From: Hyphomicrobiales bacterium
Lineage (GTDB): Bacteria; Pseudomonadota; Alphaproteobacteria; Rhizobiales; OSC116
Reading direction: 5' to 3'
Length of the DNA stretch: 64,000 bases
Assembly (NCBI GenBank): GCA_002401855.1
Contig: NVUH01000015.1
Location: 1 to 64,000 of the forward strand
The first letter of the stretch is position 1. The number at the start of each line of letters is the position of its first letter. A program made the translations under genes and the position numbers. This document shows, piece after piece, positions 9,722-18,969 of this stretch. The notes under the pieces were generated by a model, which was not told the DNA's origin, made no database searches, and was given only the letters and a program-made list of their open reading frames with translations.

Positions 9722-10710
9722 TTTTCGTCCTTGCCTCCAAATTCAATAATTGTCCAAGGGATCAGAATAACCAGCACACTTAATAGCATCATGGTCGATG
9801 CCGCCAGCCCTTGGCCTAAATTCTGTGCGCCAAACAAATAAGTATAAACATACATAGCTGGCACTTGCGAGGCAAGGCCTGGCCCACCGCCAGTTTGCGC
9901 CACAACCAAATCATAAACTTTTAAAATACCAGCAGTGATCAACACTAATGTGGTCACAAATACGGGGCGCATCATCGGTATCACAATTCTAATATAAGTC
10001 TTCCACATCGGGATGCCGTCAATGCGCGAGGCTTTCCAAATGTCTTCATCAATACCGCGCAAACCCGCCAGCATCAAAGCCATAATAAAGCCCGTGCCTT
10101 GCCATGTGCCAGCAATCAAAATACCAAACATCACCAATTCAGGGTTTTGCAAAGGTGCGAATTCAAAAGATTCCCAACCCCAACCTTTCACAATACCTTC
10201 AATGCCGTATGTCGGGTTTAAAATCCACTGCCACACAAGGCCAGTGATAATCGCCGACATGGCATAAGGATACAAGAAAATGGTTCTAAATGTATTTTCA
10301 AAGCGAATTTTTTGGTCCATAAAGGCGGCCAAAATAAAACCCACAACCAATGAGAATACCAAAGCAAAACCCGCATAAAGCGCTAAATTTTCAAGCGATG
10401 TCAACCACCTTGTATTGCCCCAAAGCCGATCATACTGCTTTAAGCCAACCCAGCTTTTACTCACAATGCCAGTGATAATCTCAAAATTTAATTCACCATC
10501 TTTATCAATCCAAGTCGGCACTGGGATGGCGGCATATTCATGCCACGTAAATAATTTCTTGGGCAGTAATCTCGAGCCAGTGAACGAATATACAAATGAC
10601 CAGACCGTACAACCAACAAAAATCACCAATGCCGTCAGAACCATCGGAATGGCTGCAATTTTAGCACTCATATTTCGGAATAATTGCGTGGGACGAGAAG
10701 TTTGTTCCAT
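9718..10710 (-). CDS. Sugar ABC transporter permease, MalF type
   Basis: A 330-residue inner-membrane permease. The first membrane segment is around residues 14-38 (IPMVLTALVIFVGCTVWSF) and a periplasmic loop precedes further helices. The EAA loop reads DIWKASRIDGIPMWKTYIRI. It forms the heterodimer partner of the MalG-type subunit encoded immediately downstream with a 4-bp overlap. The gene lies 131 bp after the binding-protein gene, with a strong hairpin in that gap that should reduce its expression relative to the binding protein. Confidence 0.93.
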   Translation of the reverse strand: MEQTSRPTQLFRNMSAKIAAIPMVLTALVIFVGCTVWSFVYSFTGSRLLPKKLFTWHEYAAIPVPTWIDKDGELNFEIITGIVSKSWVGLKQYDRLWGNTRWLTSLENLALYAGFALVFSLVVGFILAAFMDQKIRFENTFRTIFLYPYAMSAIITGLVWQWILNPTYGIEGIVKGWGWESFEFAPLQNPELVMFGILIAGTWQGTGFIMALMLAGLRGIDEDIWKASRIDGIPMWKTYIRIVIPMMRPVFVTTLVLITAGILKVYDLVVAQTGGGPGLASQVPAMYVYTYLFGAQNLGQGLAASTMMLLSVLVILIPWTIIEFGGKDEK

Positions 10711-10790
10711 CTAATTTCTCTCAATCTAGATAAGGCACAAGCAAAGCTTCAGCCTTTCAACCTAGAATATATATTTTATATGAACGTTAA

Positions 10791-10821
10791 TGTCCTACCG
10801 ATGATAAGCATCGGTAGGACA
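10791..10821 (-). terminator. 13-bp perfect hairpin between binding-protein and permease genes
   Basis: TGTCCTACCGATG at 10791-10803 and its exact complement at 10809-10821 flank a five-base loop. It begins about 20 nt past the binding-protein stop on the minus strand. No T-run follows on the minus strand, so a full intrinsic terminator is unlikely. It fits an intercistronic hairpin that protects the binding-protein mRNA or partly attenuates the permease genes. Confidence 0.7.
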
Positions 10822-10841
10822 AATATTAATCAAACTAACGA

Positions 10842-12077
10842 TTAGTCTGCATCGCCAATGATTGCGGCATAACCAGCTTGAACTGTTTCAGCTGTAATGC
10901 TCATGTCATTGTAGAATTCAACCATAAGGTCATTAACTTGGTTTGCAGTATCTTCAGAGAATAACTGTGTACCTGAAGGAAGAATGTTATCTTCACCACC
11001 CGCAAGAATAGCCAAACCTTGTTTCATGCAATCATTTGCAGTTGAAAGGTCGATATCACCACGGATAGGTAAAGAACCTTTTTTCAAGTTAAATTGAACT
11101 TGAACAGGTTTTGACACCATCTGTGAAGCCAAACGTAATTGAGCAGCAGTAATCTCAGCATCATCATTCACTGGGAAGTAGAATGCATCACCACCTGTAT
11201 CAAGCACGTCACCATAACCTAGACCAACTAGACATGTATAGTCTTCGCCAGCAGTTTGGTTAGCAACTTGGAATTCGCCTTGCGCCCAGTCACCCATAAT
11301 TTGACCACCAGCTTTACCAGTAATCACAAGGTTAGTCGCTTGGTTCCAGTCAGAAACGTCTGAACCAACAGACATCTTACGAGCGTCATCAAACGCTTGG
11401 AAGATTTTTGCATATTCTGCACCACCAGCAACTTCAGCATTTTTATCGATATTCACTGCACGCCATGCTTCTTTAGAAACCATGTTTACAGCCAACACAT
11501 TAAATGCGCCTGATGTTTGCCAAGATTGTTGACCCATTGCCAAAGGCACGATGTCTTTTTCACGCAATGCAGGAGCCGCAGCTACAAATTCTTCCCAATT
11601 TGTTGGAACGTCAATGCCAGCTTCTGCATAAGCCGCATGGCTCAACCAAATCCACTGCCATGAGTGAATATTAACTGGAGCACAGTAAATTTTACCGTCT
11701 ACAGTACAAGCTTCAAGCAAAGATGAAGGGTAAATAAAGTCTGCCCAACCTTCTTTTTCAGCCAGATCAGTAAGATCCACCATCAAACCAGCTTCAATAA
11801 GCTCTTCGGCTTGGCGACCAGTGTTAAATTGTGTAGCACCCATTGGCTCACCACCAATGATACGAGACACCATGATAGGCCGCGCAACACCGCCACCACC
11901 AGCAATCGCACCATCAACCCAAGTGTCACCACCTGCGTTAAAAGCTTTCGCAAATTCAGCAACAGCAGCAGCTTCGCCGCCAGATGTCCACCAATGAGTT
12001 ACTTCAAGTTCTACCGCAGACGCTGGAAGCGCTACGGATGCTGCTAAGGCTGCAGCTAATAAAAAACGACACTTCAT
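10842..12077 (-). CDS. Sugar ABC transporter periplasmic binding protein
   Basis: A 411-residue family-1 extracellular solute-binding protein. A clear signal peptide (CRFLLAAALAASVALPASA) is followed by VELEVTHWWTSGGEAAA, the usual N terminus of binding proteins of the glucose/mannose class. GKIYCAPVNIHSWQWIW and IMGDWAQGEF carry the aromatic residues that typically stack on sugars. GGGAGGAACC precedes the ATG, a strong ribosome binding site fitting high expression. It is the promoter-proximal gene of the hemicellulose operon, divergent from the LacI regulator. The ligand is inferred from the neighbouring GH2 and GH43 enzymes. Confidence 0.92.
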   Translation of the reverse strand: MKCRFLLAAALAASVALPASAVELEVTHWWTSGGEAAAVAEFAKAFNAGGDTWVDGAIAGGGGVARPIMVSRIIGGEPMGATQFNTGRQAEELIEAGLMVDLTDLAEKEGWADFIYPSSLLEACTVDGKIYCAPVNIHSWQWIWLSHAAYAEAGIDVPTNWEEFVAAAPALREKDIVPLAMGQQSWQTSGAFNVLAVNMVSKEAWRAVNIDKNAEVAGGAEYAKIFQAFDDARKMSVGSDVSDWNQATNLVITGKAGGQIMGDWAQGEFQVANQTAGEDYTCLVGLGYGDVLDTGGDAFYFPVNDDAEITAAQLRLASQMVSKPVQVQFNLKKGSLPIRGDIDLSTANDCMKQGLAILAGGEDNILPSGTQLFSEDTANQVNDLMVEFYNDMSITAETVQAGYAAIIGDAD

Positions 12078-12517
12078 TATAGGTTCCTCCCACTATATTA
12101 TGTATCTATGTGATATCGACATTATTTACTTTGTGTAAATCTAAATCGTTACAGATATAAAGCTAACCGAGTCCAAAAACAAAATCAATAGAATTTTTCA
12201 ACACACTTATATTTTAGGGTTAATTTGAGTCAAAACAGCCTGTTTATTTTGTTAACCAATAGCATTAACCATGCGCAAATCCTTGCCTTGGCTATCTTAT
12301 AACGGGTCAATCATTTCTTTCTAAAATCCATCTCAGACATTAGTCCTATGTATAAAAAAGCTATATATCCACATTTTGGACATAAAACTGAAACGTTTCA
12401 GTTATTTCTTTTAAATTGCTTTAAAATATGTCAGTTTGTCAAATATCGAATCCTTGGGTGGGATTCTCGATATGTAAACTTCATAAGAAATTTACGCTTT
12501 CGACGGTAGTATTGGGC
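12078..12517. promoter_or_regulatory. Divergent promoter region of sugar operon and LacI regulator
   Basis: About 440 bp separate the binding-protein start from the LacI-type regulator start. The stretch is AT-rich and holds the operator described separately; one imperfect inverted repeat (TGTAAATC with TCGTTACA near 12134-12153) may be another site. No further gene or RNA is recognised. Promoter boxes cannot be assigned with confidence. Confidence 0.5.
12386..12403. promoter_or_regulatory. LacI-family operator palindrome
   Basis: AACTGAAACGTTTCAGTT is a perfect 18-bp palindrome with the central CG pair typical of LacI/GalR-family operators. It lies 115 bp before the chosen start of the LacI-type regulator and about 310 bp before the divergent sugar operon. 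Autoregulation and control of the sugar operon by the adjacent regulator are inferred. Confidence 0.75.
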
Positions 12518-13579
12518 ATGAAAACAAACGATATAAATGCGTCAAATGTAGATAATTCATCTACTGAGAACACAAAAACCAAACCGAGCGGCAAAAGCAG
12601 CCGGCCGACATTAAAAGACATCGCCTATATGACAGGCCTTGGTGTCACCACTGTATCACGCGCGCTAAGCGACGCGCCAGACATTGGCAAAGCCACCAAA
12701 GCAAGGGTGCGTTTAGTTGCCAAACAAATCGGCTATCGGCCCAATCGTGCAGGCGTGCGCCTGCGCACCGGCAAAACCAATGTCATCGCCATTATTTTAA
12801 ACACTGAAGAAGAAGCCATGGGCATGGCCGCCCCAATGGTGGCGGGTATTTCAAAAGTCATTGGCAACACCAGTTATCATCTTGTGGTCACACCTTACGA
12901 TTTGAACCAAGACCCCTTAGATCCAGTACGTTATGTAGTCGAAACCGCATCTGCCGATGGCGTTATCCTTTCGCGCACCAAGCCAAATGATGCCCGCATC
13001 CGCTATTTAACCGAACATAATTTCCCCTTTGTCACCCATGGCCGTACCGACATGGGCATTGATCACGCTTATTTTGATTATGACAATGAGGCCTATGCAC
13101 GCAATTCAGTGTCCATATTAGCCGAGAATGGCCGCAGCCAAATCTGCCTGATCGGCCCGCCCGATACTTTCACCTATCATCGGCATTTGGTCGATGGGTT
13201 TCGCAGTGAATTGGACAAAAGAGATTTGCTCGAAATTCCCATTCATGGCGTGAGTACCGATAGCCCCCTCAATGAGATTGAAGCAGAAATTTTACGGCTC
13301 ATGAAATCACGCCATCGGCCAGATGGCATTATATGCGCCAGTGCCCAAGCAGCCATTTCAGCCACCGCCGCCGTCGAATCCGCAGGCTTTAAATTAGGTC
13401 AAGATGTCGACATCATTGCCAAAGAATCATTCGAATTGCTCAAAAGGTTTCGTCCCGAGCTCATTGTATTCGAGGAAAATTTCCACACTGCTGGGCGTAT
13501 ATTGGCCGAAACCATCCTAGCCATCATCAAAGGCGAAAAACCCTCAGATCACCAAAATCTACAAAATTCAAATTACTAA
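12518..13579 (+). CDS. LacI-family transcriptional regulator
   Basis: A 353-residue regulator. The N-terminal helix-turn-helix reads TLKDIAYMTGLGVTTVSRAL, followed by the hinge region YRPNRAGVRLRTGKT, then a periplasmic-binding-protein-like effector domain (VIAIILNTEEEA, FPFVTHGRTD, ENFHTAGRILAE). I chose the ATG at 12518; an upstream ATG at 12428 would add 30 residues unlike the family and sits close to the operator. There is no strong ribosome binding site at either. It is divergent from the hemicellulose operon and probably represses it until an imported sugar binds. Confidence 0.88.
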   Translation: MKTNDINASNVDNSSTENTKTKPSGKSSRPTLKDIAYMTGLGVTTVSRALSDAPDIGKATKARVRLVAKQIGYRPNRAGVRLRTGKTNVIAIILNTEEEAMGMAAPMVAGISKVIGNTSYHLVVTPYDLNQDPLDPVRYVVETASADGVILSRTKPNDARIRYLTEHNFPFVTHGRTDMGIDHAYFDYDNEAYARNSVSILAENGRSQICLIGPPDTFTYHRHLVDGFRSELDKRDLLEIPIHGVSTDSPLNEIEAEILRLMKSRHRPDGIICASAQAAISATAAVESAGFKLGQDVDIIAKESFELLKRFRPELIVFEENFHTAGRILAETILAIIKGEKPSDHQNLQNSNY

Positions 13580-13623
13580 ATTAATTTGGACTCGAGCCAA
13601 ATGGAGACCTGTCGAATTTTAAT

Positions 13624-14529
13624 TTATCTATCTTGTTTTTCAAGCCATGCGATAATTTCACGATAAACTTCATCTTTATTAATCTCATTTAACATTTCAT
13701 GACGCCCATTTTCAAACAACTTCAAGCTCACGTTTTTTTGCCCATTGGCTTCATAAGCTTCCAATAATTTAGGCAATCCTTTGCCCATCAAGCCCACAGG
13801 GTCGCGCGTTCCGCCCAAAATAAATATCGGCACTTCGATAGAAATTTTCTTAAATCCCGATGTGCTAAATAAATCTATTAAGCTCCCCAAAAAATCCACC
13901 CATAAACCCGTGCTGCAGTCAAAACCACTCAGTGGATCAGCTATATACTTATCAACCTCACTCGCACTACGGGTTAGCCAATCACAATCAGTGCGGTTGG
14001 GTTTAAAGTTTTGATTAAAACTGCCAAACGAAAGAAATTGTAACAATTTACTACTCTTATCAAAACCCAACCGAAACCGCTCTATTCTTGCGATGGCGCG
14101 GCCAGCCCGCGATAACCAAACAGCCTGATAATTCGATCCCGACAAAACAACACCATCAATAGCCTTAGGCTGCGTAGACAAATAAGATTGCGCAATAAAC
14201 GAACCCATCGAGTGACCAAAAACAAAATAAGCCAACTCATCACCACAAACCTCATCTCGCACAATAGATATATCATTCAATAAACCCTGCCAGCCATTTT
14301 CCGCGATATATGAACCAAGTATAACACCCTCCCCAGTGCCATGCCCCCGATGGTTATGCGCCACAACCGCATAACCAGCAGCCGCCAAATTTTCCGCAAA
14401 ATCTGTATAACGTAACGCATGCTCGGCCATACCGTGAAAAATATGAACCCAAGCTTTCGCTTGTCCATGAGGCCAAACAAACACTTCAATCTGGTGCCCA
14501 TCTTCCGCAATTATGGTTTTTTTAATCAT
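13624..14529 (-). CDS. Alpha/beta hydrolase, monoacylglycerol-lipase-like
   Basis: A 301-residue serine hydrolase of the Hydrolase_4/S33 group. The oxyanion region is FHGMAEHALRY, the nucleophile elbow is GHSMG with Ser107, the acid is Asp243 in GGTRDPVG, and the His is His277 in NGRHEMLNE, giving a complete catalytic triad at the expected spacing. HNHRGHGTG is the usual motif of this branch. There is no signal peptide, so it is cytoplasmic and probably a lysophospholipase or monoacylglycerol lipase. AGGAT precedes the ATG. It is convergent with the LacI gene and not part of the sugar operon. Confidence 0.88.
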   Translation of the reverse strand: MIKKTIIAEDGHQIEVFVWPHGQAKAWVHIFHGMAEHALRYTDFAENLAAAGYAVVAHNHRGHGTGEGVILGSYIAENGWQGLLNDISIVRDEVCGDELAYFVFGHSMGSFIAQSYLSTQPKAIDGVVLSGSNYQAVWLSRAGRAIARIERFRLGFDKSSKLLQFLSFGSFNQNFKPNRTDCDWLTRSASEVDKYIADPLSGFDCSTGLWVDFLGSLIDLFSTSGFKKISIEVPIFILGGTRDPVGLMGKGLPKLLEAYEANGQKNVSLKLFENGRHEMLNEINKDEVYREIIAWLEKQDR

Positions 14530-14680
14530 CTATCAATCCTATTCAATATCCAGAAACCGAATTCAAGCAAAGAATCATTAAAAATAATTGTAACATCAAA
14601 TCTAGCCTATATAATTAAATAATAAGGGTCGTTGAAATTTACGCCTAGCAAGCTCAAATCTTTTAAAGGCAGGCGTAACA

Positions 14681-14923
14681 ATGAGTACTGGCAACAAAAA
14701 CCCTCCCAAAACACCACACTTCGACTGGCACAAGATAACATTATCAAAAGATACAGTGATCACAAATAATTATAAGAACAGTCAAAATATCAGGTGGTTT
14801 TTCACTGCCAATTTGGGTGAAAGCTTCAAATTCAATATCGAGTTCATGGCTTGGATAAAGGCCAATTCAGGCAAAACGCTTGGAGATGCATGTTTACAGT
14901 ATCAAACGATGAAAAAAGCCTAA
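14681..14923 (+). CDS. Small DUF6434 protein
   Basis: An 80-residue protein matching from memory the DUF6434 domain, which often follows a SAP domain in longer proteins. Visible family features are HFDWHKITLSKDTVITNNY, a central RWFFTANLGESFKFNIEFM segment and GKTLGDACLQYQTMKK at the end. Here the domain stands alone. AGGCAGG lies upstream of the ATG. It is flanked by more than 200 bp of non-coding DNA on the right and is a single-gene unit. The function of the domain is unknown; nucleic-acid binding is only suggested by its fusions. Confidence 0.7.
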   Translation: MSTGNKNPPKTPHFDWHKITLSKDTVITNNYKNSQNIRWFFTANLGESFKFNIEFMAWIKANSGKTLGDACLQYQTMKKA

Positions 14924-15170
14924 AACACAGTCTAACTTTCATTCTAAAATGAAATATTTCACCAACAACCGCACCGCTATCTGCCCGCACACCGCATTAA
15001 ACTAAAAAACACTCAAATAGAGCCTTTATTTATAACCAACAATAACAAAATTAAGATTTGCTTTGAATGAATGGTCTACTATACTCATTCGATAAACCGA
15101 TTACCTGCGTCTAAATTTCAACATTTGTCTTTGACGGCAGAATAACCAGATTTAGATGGATTATAATTGA

Positions 15171-16859
15171 ATGCAATTATCAGCAATAGAAACCTTAATA
15201 TATTTACCCGGCAGCGCCGCATTGCTGCTTTGGGGCGCCCGAATGGTACGAACAGGCTTTATGCGCGCCTATGGCGCTGAGCTTCGTGAAGGCTTAACAA
15301 AAAACCTATCCAATCGCTTTGTCGCCGCTTTTACGGGATTTTTTGCCGCCCTCGTCTTACAAAGCTCCACAGCCGTCGCCATGCTAACAACATCTTTTGC
15401 ATCAGCGCAATTATTACCATTAGGCACAGGTCTTGCCATCATGCTCGGCGCCGATTTCGGCGCCGCCATCATTGCTCAATTATTATCCCTAAACATCAAA
15501 GCCTTATGGCCTTTATTATTGCTGATAGGCTATATTTTACATAGCATGTACGACAAAAAATTTGGCAATGGCAAGCAAATCGGCCGCATATTCTTGGGGC
15601 TAGGCTTTATACTATTATCGCTCACCCAATTGTCGATTGTCGCCCAACAACTCGAATCCAGCAATCTATTATTAGTCATCCTGCAAACATTACAATCAGA
15701 ACCAGTTTTAGCCGTTATCATTGCCGCCATCCTCACCTATTTCACCCATTCAAGCCTTGCGGTCATTTTGTTAATTGCAGGTTTTTCAGCCGCAGGAATC
15801 ATCAATAACGACCTTATCTATCCACTTGTCTTGGGTGTAAATGTCGGCGGCGCATTGCCCGCATTGATCATGAATTTAAAAGAGGCTCCAACCTCTAAAC
15901 AAATTGTTTTGGGCAATTTTCTATTTCGAGTGACGGCGGCTATTTTGGGTTTGCTGGGTCAAAACTTTATAAACCCAGCTTTGTCGAATATTATGGCTTA
16001 TCTAAGCCTAGGCTCGTTCATCGAGTATACAGTGTTCGTGCATATCATGTTCAATTTGATATTATTTTTCGGCTTCATCGGGTTAATCAGCCCCATAGCA
16101 AAAATATTGCAATCCATAGTCTCTGCTGATAACCAAAAAAGCCAAGCTTTCAAACCAAATTATTTAAAACCATCCGCACTTGAAATGCCCGAAATTGCGC
16201 TTAACCTTTCAGCCCGCGAGACTTTGCATTTAATTGATCGAGTCGAAAATATGCTTAGCCTGTCATTTGAAGCTTTAAAACAGCTTGATGAATTTAAACG
16301 CCGCGATGCCAAGGCTATAGACAAAGAAATCATTTTATTGTCCAAAGCCATTAAGGACTATTTGGTGGCATTAACTCAACAGCAATTAGATACAAAGCAG
16401 AGCAATAGAGCCATAGAAATTATCAATTTCACCACCAATTTAGACCATATTGGCAATGAATTGAGTAAAAACATGCTCGAGACAATTGGCCAAAAAATCA
16501 AACAAAACAAACGTTTTTCGGTTGCGGGCATGCAAGACATTACCGATATGTACGAGTATATCCAGGTGACCTTACAATTGGCAGTTAAAGTGTTTATGGA
16601 TCAAGACATCGTCAGCGCCCGCGAGCTTATTAAACGTAAAGAGCTATTTCGCCAAACCGAATATGACAATCGCTTGCAACATTTAGCGCGGCTGAAAAAA
16701 GGTGATATCAAATCTCTAGAAACCAGTGCATTTCACCTCGATATTCTACGAGATCTCAAACGCATTAATAGCTTCTTATCATCATCAGCCTATCCATTAT
16801 TAGAAGAAGCTGGCGAGCTACAACCAAGCCGCCTAACCCCATCATTCCCTCCAAGCTGA
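15171..16859 (+). CDS. Na+/phosphate cotransporter family protein
   Basis: A 562-residue membrane protein of the NptA/PNaS family. Two inverted repeats carry the hallmark serine motifs: QSSTAVAML at residues 64-72 and a second, THSSLAVILL at 192-201. About eight hydrophobic helices are followed by a cytoplasmic PhoU-like helical domain from about residue 340 (SARETLHLIDRVENMLSL onward). It should import phosphate with sodium, or export phosphate in some relatives. It is tail-to-tail with the cytochrome b561 gene, with 6 bp between stops, and stands alone. Confidence 0.9.
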   Translation: MQLSAIETLIYLPGSAALLLWGARMVRTGFMRAYGAELREGLTKNLSNRFVAAFTGFFAALVLQSSTAVAMLTTSFASAQLLPLGTGLAIMLGADFGAAIIAQLLSLNIKALWPLLLLIGYILHSMYDKKFGNGKQIGRIFLGLGFILLSLTQLSIVAQQLESSNLLLVILQTLQSEPVLAVIIAAILTYFTHSSLAVILLIAGFSAAGIINNDLIYPLVLGVNVGGALPALIMNLKEAPTSKQIVLGNFLFRVTAAILGLLGQNFINPALSNIMAYLSLGSFIEYTVFVHIMFNLILFFGFIGLISPIAKILQSIVSADNQKSQAFKPNYLKPSALEMPEIALNLSARETLHLIDRVENMLSLSFEALKQLDEFKRRDAKAIDKEIILLSKAIKDYLVALTQQQLDTKQSNRAIEIINFTTNLDHIGNELSKNMLETIGQKIKQNKRFSVAGMQDITDMYEYIQVTLQLAVKVFMDQDIVSARELIKRKELFRQTEYDNRLQHLARLKKGDIKSLETSAFHLDILRDLKRINSFLSSSAYPLLEEAGELQPSRLTPSFPPS

Positions 16860-16865
16860 ATTAAA

Positions 16866-17537
16866 TCAGCCGCTAAAAAACAGAACAAATGCAACCACAC
16901 CAAAAGCCGATAAAATACATAGAAACGCCCCTATATGCTTAACTTTAAGCGTCTTTTTTTCAGCCGATTTCCTCCACCCAACAATCATCGGTGTAATTAA
17001 ATTCTGCTTGAAGAATATATAATATATCGCAATCGCCAATAAATGCACAGCGATGATCAGCATCACTAAATTCGCCCCGATCGGGTGATAATAACTTGCA
17101 TTGTCCAATAAAAAATCAGAGCCATAGCGAGCCAGCGGCCCTTCTAAAAATATCTCTTCATCATAATAAAACAAGCCACTAAAAACTTGAGCAATGAGAA
17201 TAAACAACATAGCCATGATCGAAACAGCCGCAATCGGGCTATGCCCATAACTTGCAATATGTTCTGGGGTATTTTTCAAAGATTTTAAATAATCAACAAT
17301 CGCCAACGGGCCTTTTACAAAATTTTTAAATCTTGCGGTCTCACTGCCAAACAAACCCCAAACCAGCCTAAAAACCAGCAATCCAACAATACAATATCCA
17401 GATATAAAATGCACAGTTAAGCTATCAAAATATTTAATCGATATAAACGAGGTCAATACAAAAAAGGTCAACAACCAATGGAATATCCTAATATAAATAT
17501 CCCACACCTCAGATTTATGAGATTCTCCATTTTTCAT
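16866..17537 (-). CDS. Cytochrome b561-type membrane protein
   Basis: A 223-residue di-heme b-type cytochrome of the prokaryotic cytochrome b561/Ni-Fe hydrogenase cytochrome b group. Four to five helices carry candidate heme ligands: His in IRIFHWLLTF, His in TVHFISGYC, His in SYGHSPIAAV and His in MLIIAVHLLAIAIYY. It opens with VWDIYIRIFHW, the usual family start. It is divergent from the class II cytochrome c gene 114 bp away, so the pair may pass electrons between the membrane quinone pool and the periplasm. Confidence 0.87.
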   Translation of the reverse strand: MKNGESHKSEVWDIYIRIFHWLLTFFVLTSFISIKYFDSLTVHFISGYCIVGLLVFRLVWGLFGSETARFKNFVKGPLAIVDYLKSLKNTPEHIASYGHSPIAAVSIMAMLFILIAQVFSGLFYYDEEIFLEGPLARYGSDFLLDNASYYHPIGANLVMLIIAVHLLAIAIYYIFFKQNLITPMIVGWRKSAEKKTLKVKHIGAFLCILSAFGVVAFVLFFSG

Positions 17538-17651
17538 AATTACCTCTTAACTCGTTCAAGTATAGTTTATAATTATTATAATTTTAAATTGTAATGAAAA
17601 TATATTAATGCAATATATTTATGTTCCTATGCAAATAATCAAAGAGAAACT

Positions 17652-18074
17652 ATGAAATATTTACTCACAATGACTATAGCCGCATTATTTTCACTATCTA
17701 TTGTCGCACAAGCAGATGATTTATCCGAGCGCAAAATAGTAATGAAATCACTTAATGATTATCTAAAAATACTAAATGCACAAAAAAGCGATTTTAACGC
17801 TGACATCGTCACCAAACAAGCAACCAATGTCCTAGCCGCATTCGAAAAATCTCAAAACCTATTCAAAGAAAAAGGCACCGGAGAAACCCGCGCCCTCGAT
17901 ACCATCTGGACAGATAAAGCTGGCTTCTCAAAAGCCCTTTCAAACAGCATCCAAGCCGCCCAAAACCTAAAATCAATCGGCGAAAATAACCAACAAAACA
18001 TGTATGCCGATGGCTTCGCCCAACTAGGCCAATCCTGTGGTAGTTGCCATAGAAACTACCGCGCCCGCCGCTAA
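17652..18074 (+). CDS. Class II cytochrome c (c'/c556 type)
   Basis: A 140-residue periplasmic cytochrome. A signal peptide ends near VAQADD (about residue 22). The heme attachment motif CGSCH lies at residues 129-133, near the C terminus as in class II cytochromes c. RKIVMK (27-32) places a Met at the position used as the sixth ligand in c556-like members, suggesting a low-spin electron carrier rather than a gas-binding c'. It is divergent from the cytochrome b561 gene, its likely redox partner. Confidence 0.92.
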   Translation: MKYLLTMTIAALFSLSIVAQADDLSERKIVMKSLNDYLKILNAQKSDFNADIVTKQATNVLAAFEKSQNLFKEKGTGETRALDTIWTDKAGFSKALSNSIQAAQNLKSIGENNQQNMYADGFAQLGQSCGSCHRNYRARR

Positions 18075-18275
18075 ACATCCACTCGATCAATTGTTGTAAT
18101 TAACCTCATCGGCACTCCAGTGCCGATGAGTCCTGTTTTGTGCCTGATCGGTATAGTGCAATATATCATCACTCAATTTTCAACAGCTTACGCCAAACCG
18201 CACCCCCAGAACGCCAATAATAAGTGGCACAATGCCACCTCCCGTCAACAATAATGCCAACACCCCACCTGAATG
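18075..18275 (+). terminator. Terminator-like hairpin after cytochrome c gene
   Basis: CTCATCGGCACT at 18105-18116 and its complement at 18119-18130 form a perfect 12-bp arm pair with a two-base spacer, about 30 nt after the cytochrome stop. It is followed by TCCTGTTTTG, a modest T-rich stretch, so an intrinsic terminator is likely. The rest of the stretch has no gene with support; a 31-codon open frame on the minus strand (about 18174-18275) continues the frame of the broken membrane ORF beyond its stop. Confidence 0.65.
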
Positions 18276-18703
18276 TTAGCGGATAATAATCAACGAGTAG
18301 ATTATTATGACAATCCCAAGAATAAACGCAGCGATACCCGTAATTTGAAAGTTTGGAATAATTGTCATAGCAAATTCACAAGCATGCCAGATATTTTCTG
18401 CATCAATTAGGTAGCCCCCAGCTACAATTGAAAATATAGCGCCATCAATAAAGCAAAACCAAATGGCAAGCCAGAGCGCGTTAATACAAATGCCCATGCA
18501 ATTGAAACCACTAACACGGTAATCATTGACACATCACCCCCGCGGGAGATGACAACCAATGCCAACGCCATAATGCCTAAACTAGACACACTACGAATGA
18601 GAGAAAGTAAATTATTAAATGCAAAAAAATTGAGCAAAAACAATGAAAAGCCAAACTTAAACGACATCAATTTTATTGCCTCCTCAGAAAGATGGATTTG
18701 CAT
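18276..18703 (-). pseudogene. Possible frameshifted small membrane protein
   Basis: Two overlapping minus-strand frames, 18422-18703 (93 residues) and 18276-18497 (73 residues), both encode hydrophobic helices and overlap by 76 bp. The first has MALALVVISRGG and MITVLVVSIAWAFVL. The second ends with NFQITGIAAFILGIVIIIY. Read together they would give one protein of about 140 residues with four helices, broken by a frameshift. After the TAA at 18276 the same frame stays open for about 30 further hydrophobic codons. I recognise no family, and two genuine small genes or chance AT-rich frames remain possible. Confidence 0.3.
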
Positions 18704-18969
18704 ACTCAGAAATACCCTCTACTATCGTGACAATGTGCGCAAAGCCGAGGGCGAAGGCGTAAAACGCGACAAACACGGTTATTATTGAATCACAGGCCGT
18801 GTAGATGACCAATTAAACGCATCACCGCCTTTAAACAAGTTGCGTTAAAATGCGCCATGGTTATAGATACATTCAGCCTGTATTATTCAATAACTTAAAA
18901 TCACTTAGCCCTTAGTATTAAATGTTTTTTAGGTTATTCTGGCTAATCTAGCGAAATTGAAAAGGGCTT
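18704..18969. other. Non-coding stretch upstream of GntR regulator
   Basis: I see no supported gene or RNA in this stretch. It holds the upstream region of the GntR/FCD regulator, with AAGGGC as the ribosome binding site just before 18970. No TGTATACA-type palindrome like those near 27 kb is present here. Confidence 0.5.

Noticed and set aside
12428-12517. 30-residue N-terminal extension of the LacI-type regulator
   Set aside because: It does not resemble the family, and the helix-turn-helix normally lies close to the N terminus; the later ATG was used.
18549-18788. 79-codon plus-strand frame in the decayed membrane region
   Set aside because: It is antisense to the hydrophobic frames and shows no family features or ribosome site.
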